Assembly: GCA_929200335.1 (NCBI GenBank)
Contig: CAKMZG010000001.1
Location: forward strand, 33,815-41,645
Source of the DNA: an uncultured Alphaproteobacteria bacterium
Lineage (GTDB): Bacteria; Pseudomonadota; Alphaproteobacteria; Rhizobiales; Rhizobiaceae
DNA length: 7,831 nucleotides
Direction: 5' to 3'
Numbering within the stretch: the first letter of the stretch is position 1; every line of letters begins with the position of its first letter. The notes under the pieces are model-generated. The model was given only the letters and a program-made list of their open reading frames with translations. It did no database searches and had not been told where the DNA came from. Positions 1 through 4,735 of the stretch are shown here, one piece after another. A program made the position numbers and the translations under genes.

Positions 1-1
1 A

Positions 2-400
2 TTGCCACCTGATGAGGTGCCAGATGCTGATTTCCCAATGGTTTTAACCACTGGGCGCTTGTTAGAGCATTGGCATACGGGTTCTATGACACGTCGTGCT
101 AGCGTATTGGATGAGTTGGAGCCAGAGGGTATAGCGGCAATGAACCCGCGTGAGATTGAACGCCTAGGCTTGACCATAGGCCAAATGGTGGAAGTTGAAA
201 CCCGCCGTGGTGTTGTAACAGCTGTGCTACGCTCAGATCGCGAGGTTGCTGATGGGATGATTTTCATGCCGTTCTGCTTTAATGAGTCGCCGGCCAACCG
301 TTTGACAAACCCGCAGCTTGATCCTTTTGGTAAAATTCCAGAGTTCAAATTCTGCGCGGCAAGTATTAAAAGCGCTGACGTTGTTGAAGCTGCTGAGTAG
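2..400 (+). CDS. fdsA: NAD-dependent formate dehydrogenase alpha subunit, C-terminal end (5' part outside window)
   Basis: This is the last 132 or so codons of the catalytic subunit of a cytoplasmic molybdenum- or tungsten-dependent formate dehydrogenase, which oxidises formate to CO2 and passes electrons to NAD+ through partner subunits. The visible part is the molybdopterin-dinucleotide-binding domain. It has the LTTGRLLEHWHTGSMTRRA stretch near its start, the MNPREIERLGL..G..VEVETRRG barrel segment in the middle, and the family-typical NRLTNPQLDPFGKIPEFKFCA end. Full-length members are about 900 or more residues, so the active-site and iron-sulfur regions lie left of the window. The apparent TTG at position 2 is internal, not the start. 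The stop is the TAG at 398-400. No fdhD or delta-subunit gene follows; instead a convergent gene ends 15 bp away. Family assignment is firm; the symbol (fdsA, also called fdhA or fdhF) is by similarity remembered, not searched. Confidence 0.93.
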   Translation: MPPDEVPDADFPMVLTTGRLLEHWHTGSMTRRASVLDELEPEGIAAMNPREIERLGLTIGQMVEVETRRGVVTAVLRSDREVADGMIFMPFCFNESPANRLTNPQLDPFGKIPEFKFCAASIKSADVVEAAE

Positions 401-415
401 AGAGGGCTGGTGTGA

Positions 416-1411
416 CTATGATTTTCCCATCTGGTTGGCTTTACGCCAATCAGATGGTGTTTTACCTGTTACGCGTTGAAACTCTCGATTGAAATTAGAT
501 TTGGTATTGAAACCACAGGCATAAATTATCTGTGTTATGGGTGTATTGCTATTCTTTAGCATTTTTTGAGCCTCTTCAATGCGCAGGTTATTCACATAAT
601 TAGATAGGCTTTGGTTTGTGTGTATATTAACCGCGCGAGAAACCTCTCGTGATGGAAGGCTTAGGCGTTTAGCCAGACGAATGAGGTTTAAATCTGGGTT
701 TAGAAAAAACTTCTTCTCACGCATTAATTGTTCAATTTTATCATAGGTTCCTTGCAAAGCGTGAGCTTCATCTCCATCAATATTTGGTGTTTGATTTTGT
801 TTATAAAAATGAAAGAAAAATAGGCTGGAAATACCTAAAACTACTCCCAAGATTGAAGCTGTGACTACGATGTTTTTTAGATTTTCTCCATCATGAAAGA
901 AAAAATCCAAAAATATTATACCATCAGTTATGCTGGAAAAAGATAGGGTGATAATAACAGCAATCAGAAGAAATAAAATGCGGTTGTTATCCCCAAATTT
1001 CACCCATGTGAGTTTTTGAATACCGTTAATGCCAAGGTAAATGAGCATGCACGAATAAATTATCCCTGAAATCCCAATGATCATATCAATGTAATTCTGA
1101 TTATAGAAATATATGCATGAAAATATCAAAATAGGGATTCCATGGAGCCAAGCTCTTTCAAAAGTTTTAGGGCGTTTAAATGCTAAATAGGAAAGAGGTG
1201 GGATAAGAATCGCTACAAGTGGTTGAATACGTCCTAAAAACTCTATGCCATATCCAAAACGAGTGCCGATTATGACGTTAATTGAGGCAACAGTGAGTAA
1301 AAATAAAATTAACCAAAATTGACCTTCACTGGATCTATATTGGGTAATGATATAGATGACGCTCGCTAGAGCAGTCAAAGATATGAGATAGGATATTGGA
1401 ATCATTAACAT
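416..1411 (-). CDS. Membrane-anchored AraC-family transcriptional regulator
   Basis: This 331-residue protein has two parts. Residues about 4-202 contain seven likely membrane helices (near 4-23, 31-50, 60-77, 90-104, 108-128, 143-163 and 180-202). Residues about 225-326 form a C-terminal AraC/XylS DNA-binding domain with two helix-turn-helix units: LNLIRLAKRLSLPSREVSRAV in the first, and TPITQIIYACGFNTKSNFNREFQRVTGKTPSDWR in the second, the latter being the family signature. This architecture suggests a regulator held in the inner membrane that binds DNA directly in response to a membrane or periplasmic signal. The ligand is unknown. It is divergent from a secreted hydrolase gene, which is the obvious candidate target, and the shared intergenic region has an inverted repeat suited to a dimeric activator. 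The ribosome binding site is poor; Met3 (codon at 1403-1405) is an alternative start. The DNA-binding call is strong; the regulatory target is inferred. Confidence 0.9.
   Translation of the reverse strand: MLMIPISYLISLTALASVIYIITQYRSSEGQFWLILFLLTVASINVIIGTRFGYGIEFLGRIQPLVAILIPPLSYLAFKRPKTFERAWLHGIPILIFSCIYFYNQNYIDMIIGISGIIYSCMLIYLGINGIQKLTWVKFGDNNRILFLLIAVIITLSFSSITDGIIFLDFFFHDGENLKNIVVTASILGVVLGISSLFFFHFYKQNQTPNIDGDEAHALQGTYDKIEQLMREKKFFLNPDLNLIRLAKRLSLPSREVSRAVNIHTNQSLSNYVNNLRIEEAQKMLKNSNTPITQIIYACGFNTKSNFNREFQRVTGKTPSDWRKANQMGKS
427..464 (+). terminator. Hairpin likely terminating the formate dehydrogenase operon, inside the 3' end of the convergent AraC gene
   Basis: Positions 427-439 pair with 445-457 in a 13-bp stem that includes one G-T wobble (434 with 450) and has a 5-nt TTTAC loop. 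On the plus strand the stem is followed by TGTTTT, a short interrupted T-tract. It lies 27 bp after the formate dehydrogenase stop codon. The same bases encode the last residues of the convergent regulator (SDWRKANQMG). The structure is seen directly; terminator function is inferred, and the T-tract is weak. Confidence 0.55.
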
Positions 1412-1449
1412 TTAAAAATAACCATAAGATGTTTAATTTAAAAAATCAT

Positions 1450-1493
1450 GTCCTAAATCATGATAAGATACGACCAATATCATGATTCAGGAC
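1450..1493. promoter_or_regulatory. Long imperfect inverted repeat, candidate operator for the divergent AraC regulator
   Basis: GTCCT-A-AATCATGATA (1450-1465) is mirrored by TATCATGATT-C-AGGAC (1478-1493), with 15 of 16 positions pairing and a 12-bp spacer. Each arm contains the self-complementary ATCATGAT (1457-1464 and 1479-1486), and a further ATCATG starts at 1445. It lies between two divergent genes, and its right arm overlaps the expected -35 position of a possible hydrolase promoter, as is usual for AraC-type activators. The repeat is seen; the binding protein is inferred. Confidence 0.55.
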
Positions 1494-1513
1494 GTAAAAA
1501 GAGATCATAGAAT
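1485..1513 (+). promoter_or_regulatory. Possible hydrolase promoter (good -10, poor -35)
   Basis: TAGAAT at 1508-1513 is a reasonable -10 element. The hexamer 17 bp upstream, ATTCAG at 1485-1490, is a poor -35 and lies in the right arm of the inverted repeat, which would fit an activator-dependent promoter. The start site would fall near 1519-1521, exactly at the foot of the leader hairpin. A second -10-like TATAAC at 1520-1525 has no recognisable -35. Weak evidence. Confidence 0.3.
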
Positions 1514-1518
1514 ACAAA

Positions 1519-1562
1519 TTATAACCATTCGAACACACAAAGCTTAACTCGAAAGGTTATAA
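1519..1562 (+). promoter_or_regulatory. 5' leader hairpin that would sequester the hydrolase Shine-Dalgarno sequence
   Basis: TTATAACC (1519-1526) pairs with GGTTATAA (1555-1562). After one A-A mismatch, TTCGA (1528-1532) pairs with TCGAA (1549-1553). This gives 13 pairs around a 16-nt loop. The right arm covers the ribosome binding site AAAGG (1552-1556) and ends one base before the ATG at 1564. In RNA this would mask translation initiation, so control by melting, by a ligand or by a trans factor is possible. It could instead be a second DNA operator. The pairing is seen; the function is inferred. Confidence 0.45.
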
Positions 1563-1563
1563 A

Positions 1564-2604
1564 ATGAAAAGAATACTTAAAAGCACTACACTAGCATTAA
1601 CAGCACTTGTAGCACTATCAAGCTTAAATATGAATGCTAATGCAGCAGGCTATAAATCCACTGAAATAACGGTGGCGCATCGCCAAGTGCCTTTACAGGC
1701 TCATATTTGGTATCCCAGCGGATCAGGTGGAAAAACTCTAGTGCTTGGCAAGAATAAAGTCTTTAAAGGCGTAGAAGTTCAAGCCTATTCAAAAGTGAAA
1801 GAGGGTAAACATCCCCTTGTTTTATTGTCTCATGGTTCTGGTGGTAATGCAATTAACCTTGCTTGGATTGCAGCCTATTTAGCAGATCAAGGTATGATTG
1901 TAGCAGCAATCAATCATCCGAATACAACGTCTCGAAATTCGATCCCTAAGGAGACTGTAAAGGTTTGGGAGAGGGTTGATGATTTATCCTCTATAATAGA
2001 TTTTTTTGAGGAGGACTTTGTGCAAAATGAGTTCCATCCAGATTTGAAAAATATTGCAACAATCGGGTTCTCTTTAGGTGGATATAGCGCGCTTGGAATT
2101 GCTGGTGCAAAAGTTAAAAAGGCAAAATATGCTGATTATTGTAAAGTATTGGCTCAAAAATCCGATTGCATTTGGCTCGTCAAAGGCGGTGTTGATTTTA
2201 AGGCAATTGATCAGATGAAATTTGAAAGAGATAATCGTAATGAGCGTGTAAAATACGCTGTTGCCATCGATCCCGCCCTTGCACAGGCTTATGATATGAA
2301 GAGTTTAACGGATTTAAAAACACCTGTTCAGATTATTAACTTAGGTGTAGGCAAAGAGATTCCTTCAGGAATCAATGGTTCTGAATTGGCTAAATATATT
2401 CCAAATGCCCAATATCATGAGGTAAAACAGGCTACTCATTTTAGTTTTCTGGGTGAATGTACAAAATTAGGTGAGAAAATTATCAATGCTGAAGGTGATG
2501 ATTCCATATGCAGTGAAACTGGCAATCGTGCGCGTTCAGATATTCATAATGAACTAAAAGGGCTTATTGGCTCTTATTTGAAATCTAACCTTAGCATCCA
2601 TTAG
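1564..2604 (+). CDS. Secreted alpha/beta hydrolase, dienelactone hydrolase-like
   Basis: This 346-residue protein begins with a Sec signal peptide: a KR-containing n-region, a hydrophobic stretch at about 8-22, and a likely cleavage after ANA at residue 27. The mature part is an alpha/beta hydrolase. The oxyanion-hole motif LLSHGSGG is at 87-94, the nucleophile elbow G-F-S-L-G-G at 168-173 (Ser170), and the likely catalytic His is His292 in ATHFSF. The catalytic acid is not obvious: Asp236 and Glu265 are candidates. Four cysteines (193, 202, 299, 316) could form disulfides, fitting a periplasmic or exported location. The overall pattern resembles the predicted dienelactone hydrolase / platelet-activating-factor acetylhydrolase-like group (COG4188), whose substrates are mostly unknown, so esterase or lipase activity is only the general expectation. 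AAAGG at 1552-1556 supports the start. It is divergent from a membrane AraC regulator that may control it. Confidence 0.88.
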   Translation: MKRILKSTTLALTALVALSSLNMNANAAGYKSTEITVAHRQVPLQAHIWYPSGSGGKTLVLGKNKVFKGVEVQAYSKVKEGKHPLVLLSHGSGGNAINLAWIAAYLADQGMIVAAINHPNTTSRNSIPKETVKVWERVDDLSSIIDFFEEDFVQNEFHPDLKNIATIGFSLGGYSALGIAGAKVKKAKYADYCKVLAQKSDCIWLVKGGVDFKAIDQMKFERDNRNERVKYAVAIDPALAQAYDMKSLTDLKTPVQIINLGVGKEIPSGINGSELAKYIPNAQYHEVKQATHFSFLGECTKLGEKIINAEGDDSICSETGNRARSDIHNELKGLIGSYLKSNLSIH

Positions 2605-2608
2605 ACAC

Positions 2609-2641
2609 AAAAAAACCGCTGAGTGGGAGGACTCAGCGGTT
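2609..2641 (-). terminator. Rho-independent terminator of the DUF1127/sRNA transcript, with a CCTCCC loop; likely bidirectional
   Basis: Positions 2614-2624 and 2631-2641 form a perfect 11-bp stem with a 6-nt loop. On the minus strand the loop reads CCTCCC and the stem is followed by a run of seven T (2615 to 2609), a classical intrinsic terminator for the leftward DUF1127 transcript. It begins 10 bp after the hydrolase stop, so it probably also ends the rightward hydrolase transcript, although the T-tract on that side is weak. The loop repeats the anti-Shine-Dalgarno motif of the two hairpins upstream. Confidence 0.88.
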
Positions 2642-2652
2642 AATTTGATTGC

Positions 2653-2684
2653 CTGATGGTTAGGAGGAGGAGAAAAGCCATCAG
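2653..2684 (-). ncRNA. Anti-Shine-Dalgarno hairpin 2 (CcsR/'cuckoo'-like sRNA element)
   Basis: On the minus strand CTGATGGC pairs with ACCATCAG (8 pairs, the innermost a G-U) around a 16-nt pyrimidine-rich loop containing CTCCTCCTCC (complement of 2663-2672). The exposed loop is complementary to ribosome binding sites of the GGAGGAGG type. It is the second of two such hairpins downstream of a DUF1127 gene, the layout described for the CcsR RNAs of Rhodobacter sphaeroides and the wider cuckoo family. Structure and motif are seen; family membership rests on this resemblance. Confidence 0.75.
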
Positions 2685-2692
2685 ACATTTTC

Positions 2693-2730
2693 CTGAGCTT
2701 AAGAAGGGAGGAGGAAGATTATAAGCTCAG
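2693..2730 (-). ncRNA. Anti-Shine-Dalgarno hairpin 1 with exact CCTCCTCCC loop (CcsR/'cuckoo'-like sRNA element)
   Basis: On the minus strand CTGAGCTTA pairs perfectly with TAAGCTCAG (9 bp; 2722-2730 with 2693-2701) around a 20-nt loop that contains exactly CCTCCTCCC (complement of 2706-2714). This is the conserved motif of the CcsR/cuckoo sRNAs of alphaproteobacteria, which in Rhodobacter are processed from the 3' part of a DUF1127 mRNA and act in stress and C1-metabolism control. Hairpins 1 and 2 together would make one two-stem sRNA of roughly the expected size. The 5' processing site cannot be placed from sequence. Confidence 0.8.
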
Positions 2731-2739
2731 AATTATGTG

Positions 2740-2754
2740 CTCTGTTTTACAGAG
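2740..2754 (-). ncRNA. Short hairpin between DUF1127 stop codon and the sRNA hairpins
   Basis: CTCTGT (minus strand, complement of 2749-2754) pairs with ACAGAG (complement of 2740-2745) across a 3-nt AAA loop, 6 bp in all. It starts one base after the DUF1127 stop codon. The AU-rich single-stranded stretch that follows (2731-2739) would be a plausible cleavage site for releasing the downstream sRNA. The hairpin is seen; the processing role is a guess. Confidence 0.4.
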
Positions 2755-2755
2755 A

Positions 2756-2899
2756 TTATTTTACAACGCTACGTGCGATGAATGGAATATCTGAACGTGT
2801 AATGCCTAGGTCTTGCAATTCACGGTTCGACAAGTTTGAAAGCTCGTTACGTGTTTGACGTGCGCGTTTCCAGTTATTCAATGTGTTAAAAATGCTCAT
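2756..2899 (-). CDS. DUF1127 small protein (YjiS-like), host gene of the CCTCCTCCC sRNA
   Basis: This is a 47-residue, arginine-rich protein, MSIFNTLNNWKRARQTRNEL at its N-terminus, followed by LSNRELQDLGITRSDIPFIA. The segment L-x-x-L-S-x-R-E-L-x-D-[IL]-G-[IL]-x-R-x-D-I is the DUF1127 signature, and 47 residues is the usual length of the short subgroup in alphaproteobacteria. AAAGGG (complement of 2909-2914) lies 9 bases before the ATG and supports the start. A related protein, CcaF1 of Rhodobacter sphaeroides, is an RNA-binding protein involved in sRNA maturation and RNA turnover, and its gene lies directly upstream of the CcsR sRNAs. The same arrangement is seen here: the stop codon is followed by three hairpins and a terminator. 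A role in RNA metabolism under stress is therefore inferred from both family and context. It is transcribed on its own; the neighbouring exporter gene ends over 250 bp upstream. Confidence 0.92.
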   Translation of the reverse strand: MSIFNTLNNWKRARQTRNELSNLSNRELQDLGITRSDIPFIARSVVK

Positions 2900-3156
2900 T
2901 ATTCTAATCCCTTTAAATGTATCTGAGATCGTCTCTTCAACATCCCTGTTTGTTAAATTTTGCTGGAAGAACTTATATGTTCATCCGATGGAGGATAGAT
3001 AATCTTTTTTTCTAAATTGCACCACAGACAAGTTTGCATGTGTGATATGCATTTTTTGCATGTCATAAAACTGTCATATTTGTTTAGGCTGAAAGTGGCT
3101 GAATTCTACCAACATTGAATGAAATGTGGCGAAAAAATGAACGCTTTTTGTACCAA
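2900..3156. promoter_or_regulatory. 257-bp leader/promoter region of the DUF1127-sRNA gene, with repeated TTGCATG boxes
   Basis: No gene is seen here. TTGCATG occurs twice in direct orientation (3034-3040 and 3056-3062, 22 bp apart, about two helical turns), with ATGCA at 3047-3051 making an ATGCA-N5-TGCAT inverted repeat with the second box. These may be regulator sites for the leftward DUF1127 gene. I found no convincing sigma-70 or RpoH-type promoter pair by eye, and no clear terminator after the exporter gene. TATAAG on the minus strand (complement of 2972-2977) is an isolated -10-like hexamer. Confidence 0.3.
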
Positions 3157-3777
3157 TTATTGTTCAGATAAAGCTAATTTTATGCTCAAAATTCCAAATG
3201 TTCCGGCGAAGCTGCGCTTAATCCATTTAAAAACCTCTGGACGCTTAACCACATAATCACGCAACAAGGCCGCACAAGCTCCATAAAGAGCGAAAATCAT
3301 AAAGGTTAGCAGCATAAATATTGCAGCCAGGCTTATCATTTCAGGGATAGCTGAAATGCCATTACTTTTTGAAGGTTCAATAAACTGAGGTAAGAATGCG
3401 AGAAAGAACAGGGAAAGCTTAGGGTTTAATACATTTATTAGAGTACCCGTGGTGGCAATTTTAAAAATTGAAGTTTGGCTTTGCCTCTCATCAATCTCCA
3501 ACGCGCCGCCAGTTTTTAAAATTGACCAAGCCATATAGAGTAAATAGACAGCTCCTAAATATTTTATTATTTGAAAAGCCAATGCGCTTGTGTGAAAAAT
3601 AGCAGCTAAGCCCAAAATACTGGCAGTCGCAGCAGGTAGAATGCCTAATGTACAACCAAAAGCTGCCGCACAACTCATTTTAAAACCGCGCGCAAGCCCT
3701 ATAGCCATCGTGTAAAGCATGCCAGTACCTGGCAATAATATGACAACCAATGTGGTAATAATAAATTCTAGCGACAT
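3157..3777 (-). CDS. LysE/RhtB-family amino-acid (or small metabolite) exporter
   Basis: This 206-residue inner-membrane protein has the six-helix layout of the LysE/RhtB exporters. Its N-terminal segment is LLPGTGMLYTMAIGLARGFK (residues 14-33), in the position of the usual PGP motif; the PGTG variant also occurs in the family. Hydrophobic helices follow at about 36-60, 65-87, 106-130, 146-170 and 188-204. NPKLSLFFLAFLPQF (118-132) matches the family's second signature. The transported compound cannot be told; relatives export basic or neutral amino acids, homoserine or threonine with proton exchange. GGAGAG (complement of 3783-3788) is a good ribosome binding site 5 bases before the ATG. 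The toxin-like gene upstream ends 22 bp away on the same strand and no promoter is visible between, so cotranscription is likely, though a functional link is not implied. Confidence 0.9.
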   Translation of the reverse strand: MSLEFIITTLVVILLPGTGMLYTMAIGLARGFKMSCAAAFGCTLGILPAATASILGLAAIFHTSALAFQIIKYLGAVYLLYMAWSILKTGGALEIDERQSQTSIFKIATTGTLINVLNPKLSLFFLAFLPQFIEPSKSNGISAIPEMISLAAIFMLLTFMIFALYGACAALLRDYVVKRPEVFKWIKRSFAGTFGILSIKLALSEQ

Positions 3778-3799
3778 GGTATCTCTCCAAATTGTAAAA

Positions 3800-4084
3800 T
3801 TAACGGCGGTTTAACCGCTTGTAAACATTTTTATGAGCGCCCACATCCAGAAGAAGCCAAATTTCTTGCTCTTCTGCTGTTGATGGTAATTTTTCTAAAA
3901 TAATTCTATCTTTGCGATTAGTTGATATGGAATAAGCATCTATATTTTGTAATTTATGCAGTCGTAGGCTAGGGGTATTGGGATCTTGAATAAATTGTTT
4001 AAGTGCAATCTTTATTCTATTTTGACGATCTTGAGGCAGTTTTCTCAGAGCTTTTGTAAATCTATCTGAAAATTTTAACTGCAT
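3800..4084 (-). CDS. RelE/ParE-superfamily toxin-like protein
   Basis: This 94-residue basic protein fits the RelE/ParE toxin fold in length and pattern. Two N-terminal helices (about 6-34, with KALRKLPQDRQNRIKIALKQF) are followed by beta strands. LRLHKLQNIDAYSISTNRKDRIILEK (40-65) is the typical core, and the C-terminal LLLDVGAHKNVYKR (77-90) matches the family's G-x-H-x-x-V-Y ending (His84, Tyr88). Relatives of the RelE type cut mRNA on the ribosome and ParE types poison gyrase; which applies here is not clear, although the H/Y ending is commoner in the RNase-like group. The gene lies 8 bp after an upstream partner, matching an antitoxin-then-toxin operon. No clear ribosome binding site is seen before its ATG, which suggests translational coupling. 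The fold call is by pattern, without a database search. Confidence 0.82.
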   Translation of the reverse strand: MQLKFSDRFTKALRKLPQDRQNRIKIALKQFIQDPNTPSLRLHKLQNIDAYSISTNRKDRIILEKLPSTAEEQEIWLLLDVGAHKNVYKRLNRR

Positions 4085-4092
4085 TGAAAAAT

Positions 4093-4659
4093 CTAATGTG
4101 TTTCTAAAGACTTAAAATAGTCATCAATGTCTTCAGCACTGTTTGCTGTGAACGTAATTTCTTGATCGGGGTCAACTTTTGCTGCTAAAGCCCTAAAGAA
4201 TGAAGCAAATTCTATGTTTGCATCTATTTCCTCATACATAATCGAAGATGCATTTTCTAAATCAGCATGAATTAACCTTGCTTTTTCATCACTCAAAAGT
4301 TGGCTTGCCTCTCGTATAATATATTTATTTTGTTTTTGAAATTTGTTCAGGTCTATAGCGAGATTTTCTGATTTTTTTTCAAAAACAGTAGCATAGTGTT
4401 CAAGTAAATGAATTTGTTGCCTATCAACTGATTTAATATTCTCTATAAAGAGATCATTGATTTGAAGCTTGATTTTTGAAATCAATTTTTCCCACGCTTT
4501 GAACTCTTTTATTGAATTTGATATATGTTGTTGTGCATTCTTACGGACCCTTTCAAAGTCATTATCAATATCTAAATAAGGTCGAACAATCGCAGGCGGT
4601 TGAGTAGCGACCGCTAATAAATTGACTAATTGTTGGTCAATGTGACTTGACATATCCAT
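4093..4659 (-). CDS. Unrecognised helical protein, candidate antitoxin of an unusual toxin-antitoxin pair
   Basis: I do not recognise a family for this 188-residue protein. It has no signal peptide or membrane segment. Residues about 35-160 look almost entirely alpha-helical, with many charged residues and likely coiled coil (for example 46-75 and 85-118). A distinct acidic tail, ITFTANSAEDIDDYFKSLET, runs from 168 to 187. Its position directly upstream of a RelE/ParE-like toxin, 8 bp away, suggests an antitoxin, with the acidic tail as a candidate toxin-binding segment against the basic toxin. It is about twice the length of common antitoxins and shows no visible ribbon-helix-helix, HTH-Xre, PHD or AbrB domain. 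A weak GGAAA lies upstream of the ATG; Met3 is an alternative start. The pair is clearly AT-rich against uvrA, suggesting acquisition. The antitoxin role is inference from context only. Confidence 0.6.
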   Translation of the reverse strand: MDMSSHIDQQLVNLLAVATQPPAIVRPYLDIDNDFERVRKNAQQHISNSIKEFKAWEKLISKIKLQINDLFIENIKSVDRQQIHLLEHYATVFEKKSENLAIDLNKFQKQNKYIIREASQLLSDEKARLIHADLENASSIMYEEIDANIEFASFFRALAAKVDPDQEITFTANSAEDIDDYFKSLETH

Positions 4660-4660
4660 A

Positions 4661-4705
4661 TTAAAGTTTCCGTACTTTTAACAAATATATAGTAATTTAA
4701 AGTTT
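4661..4705. repeat. Two direct copies of TTAAAGTTT around the promoter, candidate autoregulatory operator
   Basis: TTAAAGTTT occurs at 4661-4669, just before the start codon of the upstream partner gene, and at 4697-4705, in the promoter spacer, 36 bp apart. The first copy also takes part in a small inverted repeat, AAAGT (4663-4667) with ACTTT (4674-4678). Toxin-antitoxin operons are usually autoregulated through such repeats. In AT-rich DNA a 9-bp repeat may arise by chance. Confidence 0.35.
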
Positions 4706-4712
4706 ATGGCAA
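4684..4712 (-). promoter_or_regulatory. Promoter candidate for the toxin-antitoxin-like pair
   Basis: On the minus strand TTGCCA (complement of 4707-4712) and TATATT (complement of 4684-4689) are separated by exactly 17 bp, a good sigma-70-type match 25 bp before the start codon. A second, weaker candidate, TTGATA-N16-TAGAAT, begins at the uvrA stop codon. Either would let the pair be transcribed independently of uvrA. Confidence 0.55.
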
Positions 4713-4735
4713 TTCTATTTGTATTGCTGAGAATA

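Noticed and set aside
2661..2737. Strong GGAGGAGG Shine-Dalgarno-like sequences on the plus strand, with an ATG at 2735
   Set aside because: The frame from that ATG is only 19 codons and the ATG is about 20 bases from the purine run. The purine runs are the complement of the CCTCCTCCC loops on the other strand.
3131..3150. Possible terminator after the exporter gene (runs of A and T around GCG/CGC)
   Set aside because: The only stem is a few A-T pairs with no GC core; not convincing.
3491..3673. 60-codon minus-strand open frame inside the LysE-type exporter gene
   Set aside because: It overlaps a clear exporter in another frame and has no recognisable protein features.
4660..4735. uvrA terminator before the toxin-like pair
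   Set aside because: No hairpin followed by a T-tract is visible; the interval is better explained as promoter DNA for the next operon.
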